Origin: Actinoplanes regularis
GTDB lineage: Bacteria > Actinomycetota > Actinomycetes > Mycobacteriales > Micromonosporaceae
DNA length: 64,000 nucleotides
Reading direction: 5' to 3'
NCBI RefSeq assembly: GCF_900188005.1
Contig: NZ_FZNR01000019.1
Coordinates: 1-64,000 of the forward strand
A program made the translations under genes and the position numbers. Position 1 is the stretch's first letter, and each line of letters starts with the position of its first letter. The notes under the pieces were generated by a model. That model worked only from the letters and a program-made list of their open reading frames with translations, did no database searches and was not told the DNA's origin. Below, in pieces: positions 9,701 through 16,019 of this stretch.

Positions 9701-9812
9701 CCGGCACCGGACGCTGGCCTGGAGCCGGTACGCCGAGATCGGCGCGCCGGAGGCCGAGGAGATCCGTTCCATCATCGACCGGCGGCAGGCGTCCGGGACG
9801 CCGCACCGCTGA
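6771..9812 (+). CDS. AfsR/SARP family transcriptional regulator
   Basis: A 1013-residue regulator with classic AfsR architecture. A winged-helix OmpR-type DNA-binding domain (about 1-90, beginning VRIQVLGPVRAWLGD) is followed by a bacterial transcriptional activation domain (about 95-240). An NB-ARC/STAND ATPase follows, with Walker A GMAGVGKT at 311-318, and TPRs fill the C-terminus (about 690-990). Such proteins activate secondary metabolism or differentiation genes by recruiting RNA polymerase to direct repeats, gated by ATP binding. I start it at GTG 6771, preceded by GGGGGTGAGA; a TTG 18 bp upstream is less likely. It is divergent from the CBM2 gene and directly upstream of the DUF4394 gene, two possible targets. 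Confidence 0.92.
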   Translation: MRIQVLGPVRAWLGDVPVELTSAGRRAVLGLLAIAGGQPLGQAELIDALWGDRPPPSAPNIIQTHVKHLRRLLEPGRASRSHSALLPRVGDGYALRVSPDNLDLLRFRRLLAEAATAQQGGDPQGAAGLYAEALERWQGAPLMDVPLLAGHPKVVALAEERHAALGRYGELMITLGAVAEALPILEEAAAAQPLDEAGQARLIRAYAVAGRRAKAFATFHDTRRRLADELGVDPGHALSAAHEAVLRDPGEPPAVPAATPKPPAPVRPTPAQLPADVPGFTGRDEELAALDRLVTENDEQLTAVVIAAVSGMAGVGKTALVVRWAHRARSRFPDGQLYVNLRGYDTEQPMTAEDALAGFLRALGMSGPDIPSARDERAAAYRSLLDGRRVLIVLDNAASADQLRPLLPGTPACAVVITSRDTLPGLVARHGARRLVVPLLPRDEALILITRLIGDRVRDDAPAADDLIGRCARLPLALRVAAELAIGRPEATLRGLVTELADEDRRLKLLNAGGDPQTGVRAVFSWSYRQLSPAAARAFRLLGLTPGPDVAGHAAAALLDTGVTEAAELLEVLARAHLVQHTGADRFTLHDLLRAYAVNLCEEIGDGSAALDRLFDATLFTATEAMDTLYPAEQHRRARVTRPRTPVPPVGDVGGAQAWLDRERANLVAMVGHAATHGRPAHAVHLTLILLRYLESGGHYPEAVVMHEHAVRAAQLSDDAAAEARLLTNVAVMDVQQGHYEQADALLRRAVELARGCGDHAAEARALGNLGHVDQWQGRYDEAAERLQEALALCRLTGDQAAEARAVGNLGQVYRRQGRDEQAAAYLSESVRICRRIGDPVGEGYAQVSLGDVAARQRDTRRAVRCHREALAIFRRTNERAGTALALDGLGTVTHDVVFLREALEIFQQLGERAGETRVSNSLGEVLTTTGQPERGREEHLRALTLATETGDRYEEGRAHAGLARVAEMLGDPETADRHRTLAWSRYAEIGAPEAEEIRSIIDRRQASGTPHR

Positions 9813-9918
9813 GCGCCGCGAGCGTCAGTGCGATTCCAGTCCGGGTCCATTGCGGCTGCCTAGCTTTCGTCTGGCAGGCCTGAACCGGCCCGTTCCAATG
9901 ATTCGGAGAGGAATCCTG

Positions 9919-10785
9919 ATGAGGGCACGGACGACAAGATGGACGGCCTCGGCCGCCGTTCTGATCACCGCGACGGCATCGGTCGTGCTGGGGCTCGGCA
10001 GCAGCGTCTCGGCTGCGGCCGTCACGTCCCTGCAGGCGTACGGGATCTTCGGTGCCGGCACGCGGATGCTGGCCTTCAAGACCGATACGCCCGGCCGCAA
10101 CGACTGGGTTCAGCGGATCACCGGGCTCGTCGGCGACACCTCGGTGATCGGGATCGACATCCGGGTGCAGGACGGAAAGCTGTACGCCGTCGGCAACCTG
10201 GGTGGCATCTACACCATCGGGATCCCCAGCGCGATCGCGACGAAGGTTTCCCAGCTCCAGGTCACGCTGTACGGCACGAAGTTCGGCGTCGATTTCAACC
10301 CCGCGGCCGACCGGCTGCGCGTGATCAGCGACAACGGCCAGAACCTGCGGCACAACCTCGCCGACCACTCCACGATCGAGGACACCACGCTGACCACTCC
10401 GCCGGCGACCGGGCCGGCCAAGGCTGTCACCGCCGCCGCGTACACGAACAACGACCTGAACGGTACGACCGGCACCACCCTGTTCGTCATCAACACGGCC
10501 ACCGACCAGGCCGCCATCCAGTCGCCCGCGAACTTCGGCTTCCTGGCCGCGACCGGCAACCTGGGCGGGGACGCCGCCCTGGACGCCGGTCTGGACGCCG
10601 GCTTCGACATCTACAGCGACCTGAGCAACGGCCGGACGGTCTCGTCGACCGGGTTCGCGGTCCTCACCCCGGCCGGGAACGACCCGACCTTCTACACCGT
10701 CGACCTGCTCACCGGGGCGGCGACCAGTGTCGGGGTGTTCCCCCTGGACGTCTCCGACGTCGCGGTGGCGCTCGACACCTACTGA
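9919..10785 (+). CDS. Secreted DUF4394 family protein
   Basis: A 288-residue protein with an N-terminal signal peptide (RTTRWTASAAVLITATASVV then SVSAAA). The body matches the DUF4394 beta-propeller-like family: repeats such as VIGIDIRVQDGKLYAVGN, GVDFNPAADRLRVISDNGQN and FYTVDLLTGAATSVG, with a DAGLDAGFDIY segment. The family's function is unknown and the protein should be extracellular. ATG 9919 is chosen because GGAGAGGA precedes it; an ATG 21 bp upstream would bury that site. A strong terminator hairpin follows the stop. The 106-bp gap after the AfsR-like gene leaves room for its own promoter. Confidence 0.85.
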   Translation: MRARTTRWTASAAVLITATASVVLGLGSSVSAAAVTSLQAYGIFGAGTRMLAFKTDTPGRNDWVQRITGLVGDTSVIGIDIRVQDGKLYAVGNLGGIYTIGIPSAIATKVSQLQVTLYGTKFGVDFNPAADRLRVISDNGQNLRHNLADHSTIEDTTLTTPPATGPAKAVTAAAYTNNDLNGTTGTTLFVINTATDQAAIQSPANFGFLAATGNLGGDAALDAGLDAGFDIYSDLSNGRTVSSTGFAVLTPAGNDPTFYTVDLLTGAATSVGVFPLDVSDVAVALDTY

Positions 10786-10808
10786 GCGCCGCGGGACGGT
10801 TCATGACA

Positions 10809-10839
10809 GCCGGTGGTGGGCCCTGTGCCCACCACCGGC
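10809..10839 (+). terminator. Strong hairpin terminator
   Basis: A perfect 13-bp stem, GCCGGTGGTGGGC / GCCCACCACCGGC, with a 5-nt loop, 24 bases after the DUF4394 stop codon. There is no U-tract. Confidence 0.8.
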
Positions 10840-10922
10840 CGGGCGTTCGGCGGCCGGCCGGAGGTCCATGAAGGAGTACGGTGTCCGGGTGCCGATGAGG
10901 CTCGGGCTCCGGAAGGTGCGCG

Positions 10923-11732
10923 ATGCGGGTTCAGGAGAGAGTTCGAGCCGGACACGAGTTCCGGCTGCTGGTGGTCGCCCCGGACCCGGACCTGCGCGGC
11001 TCGCTCGCGGCGCAGTTGAGCCTGGCCGGTTACCTGGTCACGTCGGCGTCGACCGGCGCCGGTGCGCTGCGGCTGCTCGCCGAGCATCGCGTCGATCTGA
11101 TCGTGGTCGACGTCGAGATCCCCGATCTGACGGCCCTCGCCGAGGACCGGCCGACCTTCGCCGAGCGACCACCCGTGCTGTGCGTGGTGGCCTGCGAATT
11201 CCTGGGAACGCTGGTGCCGGCGCTCGGCACCGAGGTCGCGGACTACGTCACCAAGCCGCTGCGGGACGCCGAGCTGCTCGCCCGGGTTCAGGTGCTGCTG
11301 CGTGACCGGAGCGTCCGTCCGTCCGTGCTCCGGCACGGTGAGCTGCTGCTCGACGAGAGCACGTGCCGGGGCTGGCGCGGCGACCGGCCGCTCGGCCTGA
11401 CCCCGGCGGAGTATCGGCTGCTGCGGCACCTGATGCTGAACGCCGGGCGGATCCTCTCCAAGGACCAGTTGGCCTGGCAGGTCTGGAGCGAGTCACGCGG
11501 GGTCAACGCCATCGAGCGGCTCGTCTCCCGGGTGCGCCGGAAGGTCGACGACACGTCGCCGCCGCTGATCCGGACGCACCGCGGATTCGGATACCTCCTG
11601 ACCGGCGACGGCACCGGCGGCACGGCGCGATCGCTTGACTCGACGAGGGCACGGGGGTTGACTCCGAAGCGAAGAACGGCACCAATCCCACAAGCGGCCC
11701 TTTCGAGGAGGTACCGCACTGATGGTGCATGA
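10923..11732 (+). CDS. OmpR/PhoB-type response regulator (orphan)
   Basis: A 269-residue protein with an N-terminal receiver and a C-terminal winged helix. The receiver has its phospho-acceptor in LIVVDVEIPD and its lysine in DYVTKPL. The DNA-binding domain shows LTPAEYRLLRHLMLNAGRIL, then NAIERLVSRVRRKVDD and RTHRGFGYLL. No histidine kinase gene is adjacent, so it looks like an orphan regulator. The first acidic pair is reduced (VVAPDPDLRG), so phosphorylation may be atypical. The C-terminal tail of about 30 residues is basic and low in complexity. Its stop overlaps the first codons of the P450 gene by 11 bp, which suggests co-transcription and a possible role in P450 control. Confidence 0.88.
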   Translation: MRVQERVRAGHEFRLLVVAPDPDLRGSLAAQLSLAGYLVTSASTGAGALRLLAEHRVDLIVVDVEIPDLTALAEDRPTFAERPPVLCVVACEFLGTLVPALGTEVADYVTKPLRDAELLARVQVLLRDRSVRPSVLRHGELLLDESTCRGWRGDRPLGLTPAEYRLLRHLMLNAGRILSKDQLAWQVWSESRGVNAIERLVSRVRRKVDDTSPPLIRTHRGFGYLLTGDGTGGTARSLDSTRARGLTPKRRTAPIPQAALSRRYRTDGA

Positions 11733-12924
11733 CACCCTTGCCGCTTTCCCGATGTCCAGGGCGGCACGATGTCCCTTCGACCCGCCGCCGGGCCTGCACG
11801 ACCTGCGGGATCAGGCGCGGCTGACCCGGGTGCGGCTCTGGGACGGCTCCACCCCGTGGCTGGTCACGCGCCATGCCGAGCAGCGCGCCCTGCTGGCCGA
11901 TCCGCGGGTGAGCTCCGACGCCACCCGCCCCGGCTACCCGTTCCCGGGCCCGGCCCGGCCGGGCGCCGACAAGATCGGGTTCATCCTGATGGACGACCCG
12001 GAGCACGCCCGGCTGCGGCGCATGGTCACCGCGCCGTTCGCGATCAGGCGGGTCGAGGCGCTGCGCCCGGCGGTGCAGAAGATCGTCGACGACCTGATCG
12101 ACGACCTGCTCGCCGGTCCGAAGCCGGTCGACCTGGTAGAGGCGTTCGCCCTGCCGGTGCCGTCGCTGGTGATCTGCCGGCTGCTCGGCGTGCCGTACGC
12201 CGACCATGACCTGTTCCAGAGCCACAGCCGCAATTTGATCAGCCGCAGTGTCCCGGTCGAGGAGCGCAACGCGTCCTTCCGGGCGTTGCACGACTACCTG
12301 AGCCGGCTGCTGGAGCAGAAGGTCACCCGGCCCGGCGACGATCTGCTGTCCCAGCTCGTCGCCCGGGTCGAGGCCGGTGAGCTGACCCTCGCCGACGCGG
12401 CCGGTATCGGTGTGCTGCTGCTGATCGCGGGCCACGAGACCACCGCCAACATGATCGCGCTGGGCACCCTGGTCCTGCTCGAACAGCCGGACCAGCTGGC
12501 CCTGCTGCGCGACGGTGAGGACCCGAAACTGGTCGCCGGCGCGGTCGAGGAACTGCTGCGCTTTCTCAACATCACCCACACCGGCCTGCGCCGGGTCGCG
12601 CTCGCCGACATCGAGATCGCCGGGGTGATCGTACGCGCGGGGGAGGGGTTGATCTTCGCCAACGACATCGCCAACCGCGACCCCGACGCCTTCCCCGAAC
12701 CGGCCGCCCTCGACCTGACCCGCGACGCCCGCCGGCACGTCGCGTTCGGCTTCGGTGTGCACCAGTGCCTGGGGCAGCCCCTCGCCCGGATGGAGCTGCA
12801 GGTCGTCTACAGCACTCTGTACCGCCGCATTCCCACCCTCCGCCGCGCGACCGGCCTCGACGACATCCCGTTCAAGAACGACGGTCAGGTCTACGGCGTC
12901 TACGAGCTTCCGGTGAGCTGGTGA
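11722..12924 (+). CDS. Cytochrome P450
   Basis: A 400-residue soluble bacterial P450. The I-helix oxygen-activation motif is AGHETT (236-241), the K-helix ExxR is in EELLR (276-280), and the heme-thiolate loop is FGFGVHQCLG with C349. Length and motifs fit the large actinobacterial group that hydroxylates secondary metabolites or xenobiotics; the substrate cannot be read from sequence. A GAGGAGG site precedes the ATG at 11722. A 3Fe-4S ferredoxin gene follows 4 bp after the stop and is the likely electron donor. No ferredoxin reductase is nearby, so one encoded elsewhere would be needed. Confidence 0.95.
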   Translation: MVHDTLAAFPMSRAARCPFDPPPGLHDLRDQARLTRVRLWDGSTPWLVTRHAEQRALLADPRVSSDATRPGYPFPGPARPGADKIGFILMDDPEHARLRRMVTAPFAIRRVEALRPAVQKIVDDLIDDLLAGPKPVDLVEAFALPVPSLVICRLLGVPYADHDLFQSHSRNLISRSVPVEERNASFRALHDYLSRLLEQKVTRPGDDLLSQLVARVEAGELTLADAAGIGVLLLIAGHETTANMIALGTLVLLEQPDQLALLRDGEDPKLVAGAVEELLRFLNITHTGLRRVALADIEIAGVIVRAGEGLIFANDIANRDPDAFPEPAALDLTRDARRHVAFGFGVHQCLGQPLARMELQVVYSTLYRRIPTLRRATGLDDIPFKNDGQVYGVYELPVSW

Positions 12925-12928
12925 AGTC

Positions 12929-13123
12929 ATGAAGGTCAGGTTGGATCAGGACAGGTGCGTCTCCTCCGGCCAGTGCGTGCTCAACGCTCCGGCGGTCTTC
13001 GACCAGCGCGACGAGGACGGCGTCGCCGTCCTGCTCGTCGCCGACCCCGACGAGGATCAGGCCGACGACGTACGCCAGGCCGCCGCACTCTGCCCGGCGC
13101 TGGCCATCCTCGTCGAGGAGTGA
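12929..13123 (+). CDS. 3Fe-4S ferredoxin
   Basis: A 64-residue acidic ferredoxin of the type paired with actinobacterial P450s. Three cysteines, C10, C16 and C55 (RCVSSGQC and later LCP), are spaced as in single-cluster 3Fe-4S proteins; the fourth cysteine of 4Fe-4S proteins is replaced within SSGQC. It would carry single electrons from a ferredoxin reductase to the P450 encoded immediately upstream. The 4-bp spacing supports co-transcription. Confidence 0.93.
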   Translation: MKVRLDQDRCVSSGQCVLNAPAVFDQRDEDGVAVLLVADPDEDQADDVRQAAALCPALAILVEE

Positions 13124-13146
13124 CCGCGGCCGACCCCCGGGCCGGT

Positions 13147-13668
13147 ATGCGGCGGATCGCCGTCGTCGGCAACGGGGGAGCGGGCAAGACGACGCTGGCC
13201 AACCGGCTCGGCGCTCTCCTGGACCTGCCGGTGACCCACCTGGACGCGCTGCGCTACACCGACGACTGGGCGACGGTCGACGAAGGCACCTTCGTCGACC
13301 GTCAGCGGCGCGTCGTCGCCACCGAGCGATGGATCATCGACGGCAACTCGCTGGCCTCGCTGCCGATCCGGGTCGCCGCCGCCGACACGGTGATCGTGGT
13401 CGACCCGCCTCCGGTGGTCTGCCTGTGGGGCCTCCTGCGACGCCGATGGCGCTACCACGGCGGCCGGCACCCCGACGGGGTCCACGACCGCATCACGCCG
13501 GCCTTTCTCCGCTACGTGTGGCGCTACCGGCGCGACCACCTGCCGGGCGTGCAAGCGTGCGTCGCCGAGCACGGTGGCGATGCCGAGGTGATTCACCTGA
13601 CCAGCCACGTGCGGGTCGACCTGTTCTACGAGGGGCTCGCCCACCACCTCGGGCGTGGGGCTCGATGA
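13147..13668 (+). CDS. P-loop NTPase, adenylate kinase/topology-modulation-like
   Basis: A 173-residue protein beginning with a Walker A loop (MRRIAVVGNGGAGKTTLANRL). A hydrophobic substrate strand ending in HLDALRY follows, then ERWIIDGNSL and VIVVDPPP, and an Arg-rich lid (LLRRRWRYHGGRHPD). This matches small kinases related to the DNA topology modulation protein FlaR and adenylate kinase; the substrate is unknown. ATG 13147 directly precedes the conserved fold. A GTG at 13120 overlapping the ferredoxin stop is an alternative that would imply translational coupling. It may belong to the P450 operon by position only. Confidence 0.8.
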   Translation: MRRIAVVGNGGAGKTTLANRLGALLDLPVTHLDALRYTDDWATVDEGTFVDRQRRVVATERWIIDGNSLASLPIRVAAADTVIVVDPPPVVCLWGLLRRRWRYHGGRHPDGVHDRITPAFLRYVWRYRRDHLPGVQACVAEHGGDAEVIHLTSHVRVDLFYEGLAHHLGRGAR

Positions 13669-13732
13669 TCCTGGCGGTCCCGGCCGGCGGTAGCGTGGTC
13701 GAGACCACGGCTACCTGTCGAAGGAGCACGTC

Positions 13733-14167
13733 GTGAAGTTTCGTACCGTCGTCGAGCCACCGGAGCCCATGCGCGGGTTGGAGGTTCCACCCGAGGTGGT
13801 GGAGGCGCTCGGCGGGGGTGCGCGGCCCCCGGTGACGATCACGATCAACGGGCATTCCTGGAAGAGCCGGGTCGCCATCATGCGCGGCCGCCACCTGCTC
13901 GGTCTGAGCAACGCCAACCGGCAGGCGGCCGGTGTCGCGGTCGGCGACGAGGTCGAGGTCGAGCTGGAGCTCGACAGCGAACCGCGGGTCGTGGTCGAGC
14001 CGCCGGACTTCGCTCAGGCTCTGGACGACGACCCGGTGGCCCGGGCCGCCTACGACGCTCTCGCGTACAGCCACAAGCGCGAGCACGTACGCGCCGTCGA
14101 GAGCGCGAAGAAGCCCGAGACGCGCCTGCGGCGTATCGAGAAGGCCATCGCCGCGCTACGAGGCTGA
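13733..14167 (+). CDS. DUF1905/YdeI-type protein
   Basis: A 144-residue protein with two known parts. The N-terminal DUF1905 barrel (FRTVVEPPEPMRGLEVPPEV, then PVTITINGHSWKS and GVAVGDEVEVELELD) is followed by a C-terminal YdeI/OmdA-like helical segment (DPVARAAYDALAYSHKREHV, then AKKPETRLRRIEKAI). The family is sometimes linked to bacteriocin or antimicrobial peptide protection, but its biochemistry is unclear. GTG 13733 is preceded by AAGGAG at a good distance. It converges on the DUF885 gene with a 23-bp gap. Confidence 0.85.
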   Translation: MKFRTVVEPPEPMRGLEVPPEVVEALGGGARPPVTITINGHSWKSRVAIMRGRHLLGLSNANRQAAGVAVGDEVEVELELDSEPRVVVEPPDFAQALDDDPVARAAYDALAYSHKREHVRAVESAKKPETRLRRIEKAIAALRG

Positions 14168-14190
14168 CCGGACGGCCGGCGGTTCCGCGG

Positions 14191-15792
14191 TCATCGGGTC
14201 AGCGCCTCCGCCAGCTGGTCCAGTCCCAGCGAGCCGACCTCCATCGCCCGGCGGTGGAACGCGGGCCGGTCGCCGTGGAACGATGATCGGGCCGCCAGCC
14301 ACACCCGCTCGCCCACCTTGTAGGTCAGCGCCTGCCCCGGCCTGCCCAGATAACGCGCGAGCTCCCCGGCCGCGTACGGGCGCTGGTGGCACCGGTCGCG
14401 CAGCAGCCGCAGCGCGGCGTCGGGCGTCCACGTCGCGCCGCCGCCGGACGGCACCGGCAGTCGCAGGTGCAGGCCGATGTCGAGCACGATCCGCGCCGCC
14501 CGCAGCAGCTGCGAGAGCAGATACCCGATTCGGGCGCCCGGCTGCTCGTAGCGCCCGAGCTCGTCCATGTACCGCTCGGCATACAGCGCCCAGCCCTCTT
14601 GACAGCCGCCGAGCCCGCCGAGCAGGTTCAGCCGCTTTCCGAGGCCGCCCCGGCAGGCCTCGTAGCCGATCTGGAGGTGGTGGCCGGGGACGCCCTCGTG
14701 GTACGCGATGCTGTAGGCGTACCAGGTGGGGAAGCTCGTCTGGTCCTCGGGGAGGAACCACCAGACGCGGCCGGGCCGTGCCAGGTCCCGCGACGGCCCG
14801 GTGTAGGCGGTGCCGCCCGACACGGTCACCCGGGACTCGATGCGCCGCAGCGGCTCGGGGATGTCGAAGTGCACGCCGTGCAACTGCTCGGTGGCGGCCT
14901 CCAACAGTTCCTGCAGCCACACCCCGAACGCGGCCCGGCTGTGCAGGGTGCCCGGCGCGTCGGGTCGGTTGAGCTGGTCGAGGATCTCGGGCACGCTCCC
15001 GCCCAGGGCCTTCGCCTCCGCGGTCAGTTCCGCCTCGATCGCGGTGAACTCGTCCCAGCCCCAGTCGTAGAGCTCGCGCAGATCCGGCTCGATGCCGAGA
15101 AAGGTCCGCACCCAGAGGGCGTACCGCTGCGGCCCGAAAGCCTCCGCGTCGCCTGCCCGCGGTGCCAGGTCCGCGGTCAGCGTCGCGGCGAGTCGCTGGT
15201 ACGCCTCCCGCGCGCCCCGCGCCGCCGCCTGCAACGACGACCGCTGCCGTCCGTCGCCGTAGCGTTCCACCAGGGCGGTGTCGTCGTCGATCCAGTTGCG
15301 GCAGCGCCGCGTCACGAGCTCCACCTGGCGCCGCGTCGGCAGGTGACCGCGCTCGGCCGCGAGCAGGAGGCTGCGGGCGTATCCGTCCAGGGCGGCGGGG
15401 ATCGCGGCCTGGCGTGCGGCGACACGGGCCCAGCCGTCCTCGTACGCTCCGCCCTCGGCGTCGAGGCCCGGCACCGCGGCCTCGACGGACTGGCGGATGA
15501 GCTGGAGCGGGCCGGTGGCCGCCGCGTGCAGTTCGCGCAGGTCCTCCCCGGCATCGTGGAAGGCGACGCGGGTGCGCAGCCGTTCGGCGAGGTGAGCGTG
15601 CAGCGGGTTCGCGGCGGGCAGGGTCTCGAGTTCGCGCAGGGCGCGGGCGGCGAGATCGGCGCGGGCCTGGTGGCCCTCCGGACCGTAGTCGGTGAGCCCG
15701 TCGACCTCCTGCTCCCCGACCTCGACCACCGCCGCGCAAGGGTCGAGGCGGGTCACATCGAGCAGGAGCCGGTCGGCGAAGTCCTCGATCAC
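14191..15792 (-). CDS. DUF885 family metallohydrolase
   Basis: A 533-residue cytosolic protein of the DUF885 family. The diagnostic zinc-binding motif is YHEGVPGHHLQI, with a downstream glutamate in GGCQEGWALYAERYM. The all-helical body fits a thermolysin-like/M32-type metallopeptidase fold. A role as a metal-dependent carboxypeptidase or aminopeptidase is suggested by family; the substrate is unknown. I place the start at GTG 15792 (FVIEDFADRL region). The frame is open for 59 further codons, but those are basic and low in complexity, unlike the family's N-terminus (DRLLLDVTRLDP). It is divergent from the subtilase gene. Confidence 0.82.
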   Translation of the reverse strand: MIEDFADRLLLDVTRLDPCAAVVEVGEQEVDGLTDYGPEGHQARADLAARALRELETLPAANPLHAHLAERLRTRVAFHDAGEDLRELHAAATGPLQLIRQSVEAAVPGLDAEGGAYEDGWARVAARQAAIPAALDGYARSLLLAAERGHLPTRRQVELVTRRCRNWIDDDTALVERYGDGRQRSSLQAAARGAREAYQRLAATLTADLAPRAGDAEAFGPQRYALWVRTFLGIEPDLRELYDWGWDEFTAIEAELTAEAKALGGSVPEILDQLNRPDAPGTLHSRAAFGVWLQELLEAATEQLHGVHFDIPEPLRRIESRVTVSGGTAYTGPSRDLARPGRVWWFLPEDQTSFPTWYAYSIAYHEGVPGHHLQIGYEACRGGLGKRLNLLGGLGGCQEGWALYAERYMDELGRYEQPGARIGYLLSQLLRAARIVLDIGLHLRLPVPSGGGATWTPDAALRLLRDRCHQRPYAAGELARYLGRPGQALTYKVGERVWLAARSSFHGDRPAFHRRAMEVGSLGLDQLAEALTR

Positions 15793-16019
15793 GAAGACGA
15801 TCTTAACGCGCTGTCCTATTTGGCGCGGAGCGCTCGCGTCCGCATAGCCCGAATCGGCTGAGGTCCTCTGCTTGTGCCAGGTGGCGGTGGCGTGCGGCCG
15901 CACCCGCCGTCCCCGTCTCTCCGGATGCCGTTCTGTACGAGCCTGTTTCACGTCGATAACATGCGGCAAGCTCGATGTCTTCGAGGATTGTGCCGACCGT
16001 CTGCCGGGGGAGGCGGGTC

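Noticed and set aside
6636..9806. A minus-strand frame open for over 1000 codons opposite the AfsR-like gene
   Set aside because: It is a mirror of GC-biased third positions in the real gene; its translation is Arg/Gly/Gln-rich with no domain, while the plus-strand protein has complete AfsR architecture.
6771..13123. A secondary-metabolite gene cluster suggested by the AfsR-like regulator plus P450 and ferredoxin
   Set aside because: No core biosynthetic enzyme (PKS, NRPS, terpene synthase or RiPP genes) lies in the window, so the pair is reported only as separate features.
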